Shown: positions 50,533-60,291, counted from the first letter of the stretch. The stretch: DNA of 64,000 bases from Pseudoalteromonas sp049257235 (GCF_049257235.1 NZ_JBMMUF010000001.1:124001-188000), one strand, 5' to 3'. Notes: generated by a model from the letters alone, not told the origin. Made by a program: numbers and translations.

Positions 50533-52464
50533 ATGCACAAACCTCTCACTATAACCGCTGTGAGTATTGCGATTACACTATCATTGGGAGCTTGCCAATC
50601 AACCACTCAAAGTGTCAGTGCACCGACAGTTGAAGTGCAAAACGCACTACAAACTTACAGTGCAGAGACCTTTTTTGACACTGTTAGCCTAAGTGGTAAC
50701 AGCTTTAATAGTACCGGTACCAAAATTCTTTTAAGCAGCGATGAGACGGGTATTTATAATCTCTATGAAGTTGACCCCAAAACGGGTGAACGCACACAAT
50801 TGACGCAGTCACAAGATAGTACTTACAGTGTTGGCTACTTCCCTAACGACGATCGTATCTTGTTTACCCGAGATAATGGCGGTAATGAACTTTACCACCT
50901 CTTTGTTCGCGATATAGATGGCACAATTACCGACCTTACACCGGGAGATAAAACTCGAGCGAGTTTCGCTGGGTTTAGTAAAGATGGCAGCAGCTTGTTC
51001 GTTCTTACGAACGAACGTGATCCCAAATATATGGACTTATATAAATACGACAGCAAGACATTCGCCAAAGAGCTAGTGTATAAAAATGAGCTTGGCTTCA
51101 ATGTTGGTGCCATTAGTCCCGATGGTCGCTTTGTTGCTTTAAACAAAACCCACAGTAACCGCGACAGTGACTTTTATTTGCTCGATACCCGCAAGCGCAG
51201 TGCTAAACCAGAGCTGTTAAGTCGCCATGAAGAACCTGCACAATACTCGGCATGGACCTTCTCCGTAGACGGCATGTCGCTTTACTACGCAACCAATGCC
51301 AAAGGAGAGTTTCGTCAACTATGGCGTTATGATCTGCAAAGTGGCAACCATAGCCTGGCACTCGAAGATGAGTGGGATATCAGCTTTATGGGCTTTTCGG
51401 AGTCTGGTCGATATCAAGTCAATGGTGTAAATGCGGATGCGCGTACTAAGGTGGCTATTGTTGACACCCAAACAGGCGTGCAGTTATCACTGCCCAGCAA
51501 CGTACCAAACGGCACATTAAGTGGCGTTGAATTCAGTAAAGACGAAAAGAGTATGTCATTTTATCTGAGCTCAGACACCAGCCCTCGTAACCTTTATGTA
51601 TGGGAGATTGGTTCAGATAAAGCGCAGCGTCTAACCAATACGCTAAGCAAAGATATTGATGAAAACGACTTAGTTGAAAGTCAAATTGTACGCTTCAAGA
51701 GCTTTGACGGCTTAACCATACCTGGCGTGTTATACAAACCAAAACAAGCATCTGCTAACAATAAAGTTCCTGCGCTTATCTGGGTTCATGGTGGTCCTGG
51801 AGGTCAAAGTCGTACTGGCTACAGTGCCATGCAACAACATTTAGTGAACAATGGTTATGCCATCTTTGCAGTCAACAACCGTGGTAGTTCAGGGTATGGA
51901 AAAACCTTCTACCATCTCGATGACAAAAAGCATGGTGAAGATGACTTACAAGACATTGTGTACGGTAAAAAACACCTACAAACACTGGATTGGGTTGATG
52001 GCGACAAAATTGGCATAATGGGCGGCAGCTACGGTGGCTACATGACCGCAGCCGCGCTAGCCTTTGAGCCTGAAGAGTTTGAAGTAGGCATCAATATTTT
52101 TGGGGTGACTAACTGGGTACGTACCTTGGCTTCTATTCCGCCATGGTGGGAAAGCTTTAAAAAGTCACTGTATGACGAAATGGGCGATCCGGCGACAGAT
52201 GAAGAACGTCACCGTCGTATATCTCCGTTATTTCACGCTCACAACATCACAAAGCCTATGCTTGTCGTTCAAGGTGCTAATGACCCAAGGGTATTACAAG
52301 TAGAAAGTGATGAGCTTGTAGCGGCTGTCAAAGCCAATGGCGTGCCCGTTGAATACGTATTGTTTGATGATGAAGGTCATGGCTTTTCGAAACGTGTAAA
52401 TCGTATTACCGCATCAAATGCCTATGTATCATTCCTAGATAAGTACCTCAAAGGCACAGAGTAG
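50533..52464 (+). CDS. S9-family prolyl oligopeptidase-like lipoprotein
   Basis: 643 residues from an ATG with AAGGA upstream. Lipobox LSLGAC at about residues 19-24, so membrane-anchored, probably periplasmic. A seven-blade propeller (about 45-380; repeats such as DDRILFTRDNGGNELYHLFV) precedes an alpha/beta hydrolase domain: Ser in GGSYGGYMTAA, Asp in VVQGANDPRV, His in DDEGHGFSKR. Cleaves short peptides by family. Own transcription unit between fadE terminator and tRNAs. Confidence 0.92.
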   Translation: MHKPLTITAVSIAITLSLGACQSTTQSVSAPTVEVQNALQTYSAETFFDTVSLSGNSFNSTGTKILLSSDETGIYNLYEVDPKTGERTQLTQSQDSTYSVGYFPNDDRILFTRDNGGNELYHLFVRDIDGTITDLTPGDKTRASFAGFSKDGSSLFVLTNERDPKYMDLYKYDSKTFAKELVYKNELGFNVGAISPDGRFVALNKTHSNRDSDFYLLDTRKRSAKPELLSRHEEPAQYSAWTFSVDGMSLYYATNAKGEFRQLWRYDLQSGNHSLALEDEWDISFMGFSESGRYQVNGVNADARTKVAIVDTQTGVQLSLPSNVPNGTLSGVEFSKDEKSMSFYLSSDTSPRNLYVWEIGSDKAQRLTNTLSKDIDENDLVESQIVRFKSFDGLTIPGVLYKPKQASANNKVPALIWVHGGPGGQSRTGYSAMQQHLVNNGYAIFAVNNRGSSGYGKTFYHLDDKKHGEDDLQDIVYGKKHLQTLDWVDGDKIGIMGGSYGGYMTAAALAFEPEEFEVGINIFGVTNWVRTLASIPPWWESFKKSLYDEMGDPATDEERHRRISPLFHAHNITKPMLVVQGANDPRVLQVESDELVAAVKANGVPVEYVLFDDEGHGFSKRVNRITASNAYVSFLDKYLKGTE

Positions 52465-52603
52465 ATGCCTTAGGTGGCTGGTGTACGCGCCAGCTGCCTA
52501 CTTTCCTGCACAGAAAAATATTAAGAAAATAATTGCAAACATGCCGTGTGATTAAGGCGATGTATGATTTTTTTGGGAAAAGTACGCCCGAAAGGCTTTG
52601 AAA

Positions 52604-52680
52604 TGGCGGAGTGGACGGGACTCGAACCCGCGACCCCCGGCGTGACAGGCCGGTATTCTAACCAACTGAACTACCACTCC
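52604..52680 (-). tRNA. tRNA-Asp (GTC), copy 3 in transcript
   Basis: 77 bases with encoded CCA. Acceptor GGAGTGG pairs with CCACTCC; anticodon stem CCGGC/GCCGG with loop CTGTCAC, anticodon GTC; T loop TTCGAGT. Matches E. coli tRNA-Asp in layout. Confidence 0.97.
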
Positions 52681-52708
52681 GCAGTGGTATGCATTGTACA
52701 TCATTAAA

Positions 52709-52785
52709 TGGCGGAGTGGACGGGACTCGAACCCGCGACCCCCGGCGTGACAGGCCGGTATTCTAACCAACTGAACTACCACTCC
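52709..52785 (-). tRNA. tRNA-Asp (GTC), copy 2 in transcript
   Basis: Identical 77-base tRNA-Asp with CCA, 28 bases from the neighbouring copy. Confidence 0.97.
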
Positions 52786-52820
52786 GCAGTAATGATGTGT
52801 GTACATTGTATCAGGCTAAA

Positions 52821-52897
52821 TGGCGGAGTGGACGGGACTCGAACCCGCGACCCCCGGCGTGACAGGCCGGTATTCTAACCAACTGAACTACCACTCC
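52821..52897 (-). tRNA. tRNA-Asp (GTC), copy 1 in transcript
   Basis: Identical 77-base tRNA-Asp with CCA, 35 bases from the middle copy and nearest the promoter. Confidence 0.97.
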
Positions 52898-52941
52898 GCG
52901 TTATCCAAACTCTCAAGGCCTGTGCCCTGACAGCGGCGTGA

Positions 52942-52970
52942 ATGATACGAATCACCCCTTGGTGAGTCAA
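52942..52970 (-). promoter_or_regulatory. Promoter of the tRNA-Asp operon
   Basis: On the minus strand TTGACT, 17 bases, TATCAT, then the GC-rich discriminator TCACGCCGC, a stringent-type stable-RNA promoter. Start near 52935, about 38 bases before the first tRNA. Confidence 0.8.
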
Positions 52971-52997
52971 CAGTTTTTTTGAAATTTTAGGGGTTTT

Positions 52998-54350
52998 TTA
53001 GTCATCTGACATCGAAAGGTTTAAAATTTCACCTGATTTACCATTTTTTGAGCCATTTTCGTCTGACTTTACTTCAGAAGCCTCATCAGCGGGTTGTTGT
53101 TTTTTCCGCCAAAACAGTAAATTAACTGAACCCAAAAGTGGTTTTTTTAATACAAAAACACGGATCACACCCCAACCAATGAGTAAAATGAGCAGATTTC
53201 CAAGGGCCACAATCGTATAAAATACGGCTGGACTCATCTCTTTGGCTTTTTCTGCTTCCTCTTGCATCCGAGCCAGCTCTTCGGGCGAAGGCCCTTTTGG
53301 CAGCTCTTTGACCTTTTCAATGGGACGCGCGATGGAAAAATCATACGCTGGCAAGGTTGCCATAAACTCGCGACCATTTGTGTTGGTACCAAATATATCA
53401 AACTCTACCGAATATCTTCCCCAGTCATAATTGCTCAATTTTAATGAGCGTGTCGCTCCTTGCTGAGCGGCTATAGAAAAACCTTGCTCATCATTATTGG
53501 GATAAAAGATACGCCCTTGCAATAACACCGAATTTGGGTCAACCAATTGGGCGTCGAGGGTAATAACTAATTCATGATCCTCACCGTTTTGCCCTTCGAT
53601 GAGCTCATAGCTTAATGGCGGTTCCTTGACGATAACGGGCTCTTGCGTCACTTTACGTTGTATCAGTGGAGTTGTGAGGGCAATTTCTGGACGCCACTGG
53701 CCAGCCGCGAAGCTCAAGCGAAATTCGCCTGTAAAGATGGCATCACCGGGGCGTTCATCAAAACCACGACCATCATCTCTAAAATCGGCCACATGCTCAG
53801 TCGCAGCACCGAAATTACTAAATTCATTATTGTTGGTACTGACAAAATCAACCTTCATGTTGATAACGTCACGAAAATAACCGATTTTCACTTCTTGACC
53901 ATCATTGAGAACTCGCCCTGTGAGTTTGATGATCTCACCGCGAAATAACATCGGCGGAAGTGCATCTACCTCTAGGCTGATATCGCCAATGACCATAATT
54001 TTACTCTCTGGTTTAATCTGCCCGACTACCTGCCATGGGCCGGGCATGGGGTTTTCGAGTACAATCAAGTCATAAGCAAGCTCATCATGCCACTTTAGGT
54101 TCTTGTCGGTGAGTGTATTAGTCGCGTAAAGTTTACTGCCATCCGGGCGGACAAGAACAACCGCGGGCGAGCCTTCGCGGCGAAAAAATAGCAGGGTAAT
54201 CTTTTCAATATCGTGGTCAATGCGAAAACGGTTATCTAGGAGTGGGATTTCGTTGCTATCATCAATCAAAGTAAGCTTGTCTTGTTCACTCGCCTGCCCC
54301 TGCTCTGACATCATTAAGCACAATGTGATAATCGCAACTAATACTCTCAT
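52998..54350 (-). CDS. TIGR03503-type membrane-anchored protein, unknown function
   Basis: 450 residues. Signal peptide (VLVAIITLCLMMSEQGQAS), a long beta-rich periplasmic part (about 22-345), a Pro/Glu-rich link (PKGPSPEELARMQEEAEKAK) and one C-terminal membrane segment (VFYTIVALGNLLILLIGWGVIRVFVL, about 378-403) with a charged cytosolic tail. The layout resembles the TIGR03503 family of Alteromonadales and Vibrio. No enzymatic motif seen. 31 bases after dnaQ. Confidence 0.78.
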   Translation of the reverse strand: MRVLVAIITLCLMMSEQGQASEQDKLTLIDDSNEIPLLDNRFRIDHDIEKITLLFFRREGSPAVVLVRPDGSKLYATNTLTDKNLKWHDELAYDLIVLENPMPGPWQVVGQIKPESKIMVIGDISLEVDALPPMLFRGEIIKLTGRVLNDGQEVKIGYFRDVINMKVDFVSTNNNEFSNFGAATEHVADFRDDGRGFDERPGDAIFTGEFRLSFAAGQWRPEIALTTPLIQRKVTQEPVIVKEPPLSYELIEGQNGEDHELVITLDAQLVDPNSVLLQGRIFYPNNDEQGFSIAAQQGATRSLKLSNYDWGRYSVEFDIFGTNTNGREFMATLPAYDFSIARPIEKVKELPKGPSPEELARMQEEAEKAKEMSPAVFYTIVALGNLLILLIGWGVIRVFVLKKPLLGSVNLLFWRKKQQPADEASEVKSDENGSKNGKSGEILNLSMSDD

Positions 54351-54381
54351 ACCCTATTTATCCGCTCTCATGTAGTTTTTG

Positions 54382-55092
54382 TTACTCAGCACGCCACAAG
54401 CAGCTGCCGCTTTTGGCAACTAAATCAAGACGGCTTTCGTGCGCCTCCAATTCTTGCTCACTCGCGCGGAGCACTTTAAGCGGCGCTCGCTGAGTTGGTA
54501 ATCGAACAATGCCACCGCTATTATTGCTGTCTTGCTGCTCACTATTTTGACTCAAATTCAGTTTTTTCTGACCACCGGTCATAGCCAAATACACATCAGC
54601 TAATATTTCTGAATCCAGTAATGCGCCGTGCAGCGTTCGCTTTGAGTTATCAATATCGTAGCGACGACACAAGGCATCAAGACTGTTCTTCTGACCTGGG
54701 TGCATATTTCGCGCCATAACCAAAGTGTCAAGTACCTGACAGACTTCTTCGGTTTTCGGTAGGCCGCGATTTAGCATGGCAAATTCATGATCCATAAAGC
54801 CCACGTCAAACGGCGCATTGTGGATAATCAACTCAGCACCACGGATGTACTCTAAAAACTCATCAGCAACTTGATGATATAACGGTTTATCTTTTAAAAA
54901 CTCAGGCGTTATACCGTGGACATCAATAGCCTCTTCCTCAATATCACGTTGGGGATTGATGTATACGTGAAAGTTATTACCGGTTAAACGACGGTTCACC
55001 AATTCAACGCAACCAATCTCAATAATACGGTGGCCCTCTTTGGGGTTAATACCTGTGGTTTCAGTATCGAGGACTATTTGTCGTTGTGCCAT
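54382..55092 (-). CDS. dnaQ: DNA polymerase III epsilon subunit (proofreading exonuclease)
   Basis: 236 residues. DEDDh exonuclease motifs: VLDTETTGINP (Exo I), NAPFDVGFMDHE (Exo II), LHGALLDSEILADVY (Exo III, His then Asp). A C-terminal tail for the alpha subunit follows. Divergent from rnhA, the standard enterobacterial arrangement with overlapping promoters in the 66-bp gap. Confidence 0.97.
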   Translation of the reverse strand: MAQRQIVLDTETTGINPKEGHRIIEIGCVELVNRRLTGNNFHVYINPQRDIEEEAIDVHGITPEFLKDKPLYHQVADEFLEYIRGAELIIHNAPFDVGFMDHEFAMLNRGLPKTEEVCQVLDTLVMARNMHPGQKNSLDALCRRYDIDNSKRTLHGALLDSEILADVYLAMTGGQKKLNLSQNSEQQDSNNSGGIVRLPTQRAPLKVLRASEQELEAHESRLDLVAKSGSCLWRAE

Positions 55093-55158
55093 ATCAGTTT
55101 ACGCTCATATTTGCTATCGTTGCTGCTAGGTTCATTGTACATAATATCAAGGTAAAGC

Positions 55159-55623
55159 GTGCAAAAAAGCGTAGAAATTTATACTGATGGCTCATGTTTA
55201 GGTAATCCGGGCCCAGGCGGTTATGGCGTTCTTTTACGCTATGGTGAACACCAAAAAACATTGAGCCAAGGATATAAAAACACCACAAACAATCGCATGG
55301 AGTTACTTGGTGCAATTGTTGCACTAGAAACACTTAAACGCCCTTGCAACGTTACCCTCACAACAGACAGCCAATATGTTAAACAAGGCATTGAAAGCTG
55401 GATTACTAACTGGAAGAAACGTAACTGGCGCACGGCAAACAAACAGCCTGTGAAGAATATAGATTTGTGGCAACGCTTAGATGAAGCATGCGCCGCGCAT
55501 TCAATTAAGTGGCGTTGGGTAAAAGGTCATAGTGGCCATGATGAGAACGAAATAGTGGATGACTTGGCACGTGAGGCAGCTATGAGCAACAACTTGCTAG
55601 ATGATACCGGCTACCAAGGGTAA
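55159..55623 (+). CDS. rnhA: Ribonuclease HI
   Basis: Degrades RNA in RNA:DNA hybrids. 154 residues. Catalytic acids: Asp10 in EIYTDGSCLGNPG, Glu48 in NNRMELLGAI, Asp70 in LTTDSQYV, Asp134-type in GHSGHDENEIVDDLA. Starts with GTG. Confidence 0.96.
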   Translation: MQKSVEIYTDGSCLGNPGPGGYGVLLRYGEHQKTLSQGYKNTTNNRMELLGAIVALETLKRPCNVTLTTDSQYVKQGIESWITNWKKRNWRTANKQPVKNIDLWQRLDEACAAHSIKWRWVKGHSGHDENEIVDDLAREAAMSNNLLDDTGYQG

Positions 55624-55734
55624 CTGGTGCAAAAACAAACAGTAAAGGTCAACACGCCCTAGTAGCCTTTACTCGCTATGTTGAATGGTATATAACGTTT
55701 GGCTATAAATTATAACAAAACTACGGATACCAAC

Positions 55735-56532
55735 ATGGCACTCAAGGTCATTCCCTTTTTCCACGATGCAAGCAACACCCTGAGTTACATTCTTTTTTGT
55801 GAAACAACCAAAGATGCAGCAATCATAGACTCTGTTGCAGACTACGACCAAAATAGCCAAAAAATAAGCTACGCCAGCGCAGATGTGTTGCTTTGCTATG
55901 TGCAAAAGCACCAACTCAACACCAAATGGCTCATTGAAACGCATGTCCATGCAGATCATCTCAGTGCGAGTACGTATTTGCGTAACAAGCTCGGTGCAAA
56001 AACAGTCGTCAGTGAGCACATAACGAAAGTCCAACAAACACTCAAACCTATTTATGAACTTGATTGTGCAACGGATGGCTCGCAATTCGATGTGCACGTA
56101 AAAGACGGTGAATATCTGCCTTTGGGGGAGTTGCAAATCAAGGTAATTGGCACGCCTGGACACACGCCAGATGGTATCAGTCTGTATTGTGATGGCCACG
56201 TATTCATTGGTGATACGCTATTTATGCCTGACTCAGGCAGCGCCCGTTGCGACTTTCCAAACGGCAGTGCACAAGAGCTTTACGACTCAATCGCTCGATT
56301 ATTGTCCTTGCCTGAACAAACCAAGGTGTGGGTTTGTCATGACTATCAGCCAAACGGCCGTGCGCTTGATTTTCACAGCACGATGGCTGAGCAACGCGAT
56401 AACAATGTACACCTGCAGCAATCTGCCGAAGATTTTGTGGCGCAAAGACAGCAACGAGACGCTACGCTAAACAAACCCAAATTAATGGATGTCGCTGTGC
56501 CATTTAATCTTCAAGGTCACTCTGTAGTGTGA
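55735..56532 (+). CDS. MBL-fold hydrolase resembling persulfide dioxygenases (ETHE1/Blh-like)
   Basis: 265 residues from the ATG of MALKVIPFFHD; a TTG 12 codons upstream is less likely. Metallo-beta-lactamase motifs THVHADHLSAS, GTPGHTPDGISL and IGDTLFMPDSGSARCDFPNGSA, then HDYQPNGR. The single-iron ETHE1 group shares the DSGSARCDFP-like motif, so sulfur oxidation of glutathione persulfide is a plausible role. Second MBL-fold gene here besides gloB. Overlaps the convergent yafS end by 16 bases. Confidence 0.85.
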   Translation: MALKVIPFFHDASNTLSYILFCETTKDAAIIDSVADYDQNSQKISYASADVLLCYVQKHQLNTKWLIETHVHADHLSASTYLRNKLGAKTVVSEHITKVQQTLKPIYELDCATDGSQFDVHVKDGEYLPLGELQIKVIGTPGHTPDGISLYCDGHVFIGDTLFMPDSGSARCDFPNGSAQELYDSIARLLSLPEQTKVWVCHDYQPNGRALDFHSTMAEQRDNNVHLQQSAEDFVAQRQQRDATLNKPKLMDVAVPFNLQGHSVV

Positions 56533-57284
56533 TTTGAGCGTCGTTGAGGTTGTCTTCGACTGACCTCAACGCCCTTAATGGCGGGCTTAAAGCTCGTACG
56601 AGCATGCCACTTAGGTTTAATCGGGGTCAAGGGAGTGACTCGTTTACGCGCAACCAGCATGTACACACTGCCCATAGGCTTTAGATACTGCTTACAAAAA
56701 CTTCGCCAACGAGCAAAACGTGATAATCGCGAACCTCGTGCCAAAGAAGCATGTAAAAAGCGCTCATCAGCGATTAGCTCAAAACCAAGTAAATCTAACC
56801 AGTCTTTTACCCGCGATGGAGTAAAGAAACGCCCACTCCAAGGTAATTTTTGCGAACTAAATGGAATAAGGCTCGCCAAGCCACAAAAACTCAGCGGATT
56901 AAAGCCGGTAATAACAATGTATCCCCCTGCAATGAGAGTACGATGGGCTTCACGTAATATATGATGAGGATCAGTGTTGTATTCCAAACACAAACTTAGA
57001 ATACACGCATCTACACTGCCTTCATAAAACGGCAGTTCGTCTACCTCTGCAATGACCCCAGCCATAGAAGCGTCTGCTGCCACACCTACTTGATGTTTTA
57101 TCGGACTTGCAGAAGTATCAAGTTGCACACTCAAGTCACCGATTTTCAAAAGATGATAACCGAACATACGCTCAAGCCAAGGCTGCATCTTGCGTTCGAT
57201 ATCATATTGTAAATATTCACCATGCGGAAACTGCGACCAAAGGTGCGGCGCTGGGTGTCGTTGCAAACTCAGTGCTGGTTTCAC
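56517..57284 (-). CDS. yafS: YafS-like SAM-dependent methyltransferase
   Basis: 255 residues, GTG start. The family sits between rnhA/dnaQ and gloB in E. coli, as here. Acidic motif VGVAADASMAGVIAEVDELPF, then YEGSVDACILSLCLEYNTDP, REAHRTLIAGGYIVITGFNP. The motif I Gly-rich loop is weak, as expected for the group, so catalytic activity is uncertain. Divergent from gloB. Confidence 0.85.
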   Translation of the reverse strand: MKPALSLQRHPAPHLWSQFPHGEYLQYDIERKMQPWLERMFGYHLLKIGDLSVQLDTSASPIKHQVGVAADASMAGVIAEVDELPFYEGSVDACILSLCLEYNTDPHHILREAHRTLIAGGYIVITGFNPLSFCGLASLIPFSSQKLPWSGRFFTPSRVKDWLDLLGFELIADERFLHASLARGSRLSRFARWRSFCKQYLKPMGSVYMLVARKRVTPLTPIKPKWHARTSFKPAIKGVEVSRRQPQRRSNHTTE

Positions 57285-57336
57285 AAAAATAGACCGTTAT
57301 ACTAGTTCATAAGTTTACGATATAGAGCAATTCGTT

Positions 57337-58101
57337 ATGGCGCAAGTAGAGGCTATAAAAGCTTTTTCAGATAATTACATTTGGGCCCTGCACTCAAAAC
57401 GCGACAATCAGATTATCGTTGTCGACCCGGGACAAGCAGAACCCGTGCTGGACTATTTAAAAAGAACAGGTAAAAAGCTAGCCGCTATATTGATCACTCA
57501 CCATCACTGGGATCACACTACCGGCGTGGCTGCACTAAAGCAGCATTTCCCGCGAGTCAAAGTCTATGGCCCCAAGAACTCCCCCTTTGAGGGCATAGAT
57601 GTAGCTCTGGTGGATGGCAATGATATTGAAGTACTTGAGCATCACTTTCATATCATCGCCACGCCTGGACACACACTGGACCATATTTGCTATCAAGCCA
57701 ATAAGTACATCTTTTGTGGTGATACCTTGTTTAGCGCTGGCTGTGGTCGACTTTTTGAAGGGTCTGCCGAACAAATGTGGCAATCCATGCAGAAGTTTAT
57801 TGGTATGGATGACAAAACCTTGGTCTATTGCACACATGAATATACTCAGGCCAATTTAGACTTTGCTACTGCCTGCATGCCAAACGACACTGAAATAGCA
57901 GCATACGCTAACAAGGTCTCACAGTTGCGTAGCAGAGATAAAATAACTCTACCAAGTAGCATTGGCCGAGAAAAACGCATCAATCCGTTTTTACGCCCAC
58001 AGTCAGTAATGATGGACACATTCCCCGCTCATTTACGTCCACAAACAGAAGATGCATTAGCAAAGTTCACTGCCCTACGACTATGGAAAGATGACTTCTG
58101 A
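57337..58101 (+). CDS. gloB: Hydroxyacylglutathione hydrolase (glyoxalase II)
   Basis: Hydrolyses S-D-lactoylglutathione in methylglyoxal detoxification. 254 residues. Binuclear metal motif THHHWDHTTGV (about 53-63), ATPGHTLDHI, GDTLFSAGCGRLFEG and CTHEYTQANLDFA. Start ATG close to the divergent yafS start. Confidence 0.96.
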   Translation: MAQVEAIKAFSDNYIWALHSKRDNQIIVVDPGQAEPVLDYLKRTGKKLAAILITHHHWDHTTGVAALKQHFPRVKVYGPKNSPFEGIDVALVDGNDIEVLEHHFHIIATPGHTLDHICYQANKYIFCGDTLFSAGCGRLFEGSAEQMWQSMQKFIGMDDKTLVYCTHEYTQANLDFATACMPNDTEIAAYANKVSQLRSRDKITLPSSIGREKRINPFLRPQSVMMDTFPAHLRPQTEDALAKFTALRLWKDDF

Positions 58102-58185
58102 ATTGTGTGCTTGAGTGCGCAAAAATTGTCGAAGCTAGTCATTTTTTGCTAGTATGCGCGCAGTTTTTTTAAAGATTAACGCTTC

Positions 58186-59748
58186 ATGAACAAGTTAACG
58201 TATACAGCTGCGCTGCTCTTTGTCTTTTTAACAGGGTGTCAAGCGACCAAAAATGACACAAGCGAAGTAGCCACAATCCCTGCAAATAGCGCAAGTGTGC
58301 AAGAGATCAATAATGCTCTTACCATCGACCTGCTAGACGATTATCAAGAGGTTGAGGAAGTTGAAGCTCCTCCTGTCTTTGACGACGTGTGGGAGCGCAT
58401 TCGCTATCAACTCTCTATAAAAGTGCCGCAAAATCGCCCGGTAGTCACCGAGCGTAACTACTATGCGCGCCATCAAAGCTATTTAGATCGCATTTCTAAA
58501 CGCGCTGAACCATACCTCTATTACATCGTAGAGGAAGTTGAGAAACGTCAAATGCCAATTGAGATTGCACTACTTCCAATAGTCGAAAGTGCATTTGATC
58601 CATACGGCTACTCTCATCGCAGCGCTAGCGGTATTTGGCAGTTTATGCCACAAACAGGCAAACGCTTTGGCCTTAAGCAAAACTGGTGGTACGACGGTCG
58701 CCGCGATATTAGCGAATCAACGCGCGCCGCATTGGATTATTTGTCATATCTGCACAAAACCCTTGATGGCGATTGGCTAAACGCCATTGCCGCGTATAAT
58801 TCAGGTGAGGGTCGAGTTATGCGTGCGATTAAGAAAAATCGTGCGAAACACTTACCTACGGACTTTTGGTCGCTTGACTTACCAAAAGAAACCACCGCAT
58901 ACGTGCCTAAATTACTGGCATTGGCTGACTTGCTAAAACGCCATGAAGAGTTTGGTGTACGCTGGAACAAAATCGTCAATGCGCAAGTAATCGAACGTGT
59001 TGATGCGGGCTCACAAATTGATCTTGAGCTGGCCGCGCAAATGGCTGGCATTTCACTCTCAGAGTTATATCGATTGAACCCTGCGTTCAACCGTTGGGCA
59101 AGCGATCCAGAAGGGCCGCATCACCTGCTGTTACCGCTGGACAGTGTTGAGCGTTTCAATGAACGTTTGGCCAAAGCGCAATTAAAAGACCGCTTACGTT
59201 GGCAACAATATACTGTGCAATCCGGTGACACGTTGTCAGTTATTGCCAAAAAGCACAACACCAGTGTGAGTGCGATCACGCGTTTAAATACGCTCCAGAG
59301 CAATATCATACGTATAGGTCAAACCCTGATGATCCCATTGTCAGACAATGCCTCATCACACCTACCTGATAGGGTTCGATTAGCACTTAATAACACCACC
59401 AGCGTGACTAAGAGCCATATTGTTAAATCGGGCGATACTCTGTGGGATTTAAGTCGCGAGTACGATGTCACTGTAGCGCAATTGAAAGCGTGGAATAACC
59501 TAACAGACAATACCGTGCTCAAGCTTGGGCAAAAGCTGAAGATTCGCCAACCAAGTGCCTCTGGTGCCATTAAAAGCGTCAACAGAACCATCACATACAA
59601 AGTACGCAAAGGCGATTCGCTCTCGCGTATTGCTTCGCAGTTTGGTTTGAAGATAAGCGATATTAAGAAGTGGAATAAGTTGGACTCAAAACAATACTTA
59701 CAACCTGGGCAAAAGTTAAAGCTCATCGTTGATGTAAAACGTGGTTAA
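58186..59748 (+). CDS. mltD: Membrane-bound lytic murein transglycosylase D with three LysM repeats
   Basis: 520 residues. Lipobox LTGC with Cys18. The transglycosylase domain (about 110-230) has catalytic Glu134 in LLPIVESAFDPYGYS, then ASGIWQFMP and NAIAAYNSGEGRV. Three LysM domains follow: YTVQSGDTLSVIAKKHNTS, HIVKSGDTLWDLSREYDVT and YKVRKGDSLSRIASQFGLK, each binding peptidoglycan glycan. Outer-membrane-anchored. Next to gloB as in E. coli. Confidence 0.96.
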   Translation: MNKLTYTAALLFVFLTGCQATKNDTSEVATIPANSASVQEINNALTIDLLDDYQEVEEVEAPPVFDDVWERIRYQLSIKVPQNRPVVTERNYYARHQSYLDRISKRAEPYLYYIVEEVEKRQMPIEIALLPIVESAFDPYGYSHRSASGIWQFMPQTGKRFGLKQNWWYDGRRDISESTRAALDYLSYLHKTLDGDWLNAIAAYNSGEGRVMRAIKKNRAKHLPTDFWSLDLPKETTAYVPKLLALADLLKRHEEFGVRWNKIVNAQVIERVDAGSQIDLELAAQMAGISLSELYRLNPAFNRWASDPEGPHHLLLPLDSVERFNERLAKAQLKDRLRWQQYTVQSGDTLSVIAKKHNTSVSAITRLNTLQSNIIRIGQTLMIPLSDNASSHLPDRVRLALNNTTSVTKSHIVKSGDTLWDLSREYDVTVAQLKAWNNLTDNTVLKLGQKLKIRQPSASGAIKSVNRTITYKVRKGDSLSRIASQFGLKISDIKKWNKLDSKQYLQPGQKLKLIVDVKRG

Positions 59749-59821
59749 AACCAACTCACTTACATCGCCAGAGACTCCAGTGAGCTAAATTCCATAGCTG
59801 GATACTCAACAGAGTCAGAAT

Positions 59822-59849
59822 AAAAAAGCGCTCTAAGAGCGCTTTTTTT
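59822..59849. terminator. Bidirectional terminator between mltD and yqcA
   Basis: AAAAAAGCGCTC taa GAGCGCTTTTTT perfect 12-bp stem, T-runs on both strands, between convergent genes. Confidence 0.9.
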
Positions 59850-60291
59850 AAAATTGCGTGACCAACTTCTCTATCCAAGGCAGTGCTACGGGCTCTGGGT
59901 CAAAATCGACCATAGCATCAATATCTAAACGCGGTAGCACTATTTTTCCTTGCAACTCTTCAAGTAACTGCTCAAATTGCTTGCCACCGCCGCAAAAGGT
60001 ATCACCATAACTGCTATCACCCATAGCTATCACAGCACATGCCTTGCCACCGAGTAGCGGAAATTGACTTTGTAGCCCCAAATACAAGGGCAAAATATTG
60101 TCGGGCAAATCCCCTTGGCCGGTCGTTGATGTGATCACTAACACCTGCTCTGCCCTAGCCACATCCTCGACTTGAGGATTATCTATCAGCTTGGCATCGT
60201 GGCCTAAGTCATTCATTTTATCGCATACAGCCTCAGCTAAACGCTCAGCAGCGCCATATACACTGCCATAAAAAATACTGGTCGTTGCCAT
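59848..60291 (-). CDS. yqcA: Flavodoxin-family protein YqcA
   Basis: 147 residues. FMN phosphate loop FYGSVYGAAERLAE near the start and GDSSYGDTFCGGG near 92. Assigned YqcA rather than MioC from the gene order yqcC-truC-yqcA, as in E. coli. ATG overlaps the truC stop by one base (TGATG). Confidence 0.88.
   Translation of the reverse strand: MATTSIFYGSVYGAAERLAEAVCDKMNDLGHDAKLIDNPQVEDVARAEQVLVITSTTGQGDLPDNILPLYLGLQSQFPLLGGKACAVIAMGDSSYGDTFCGGGKQFEQLLEELQGKIVLPRLDIDAMVDFDPEPVALPWIEKLVTQF

Noticed and set aside
52552..52806. 84-codon minus-strand frame with repeated VVQLVRIPACHAGGRGFESRPL
   Set aside because: It is the translation of two tRNA-Asp genes in a wrong frame, a well-known false ORF.
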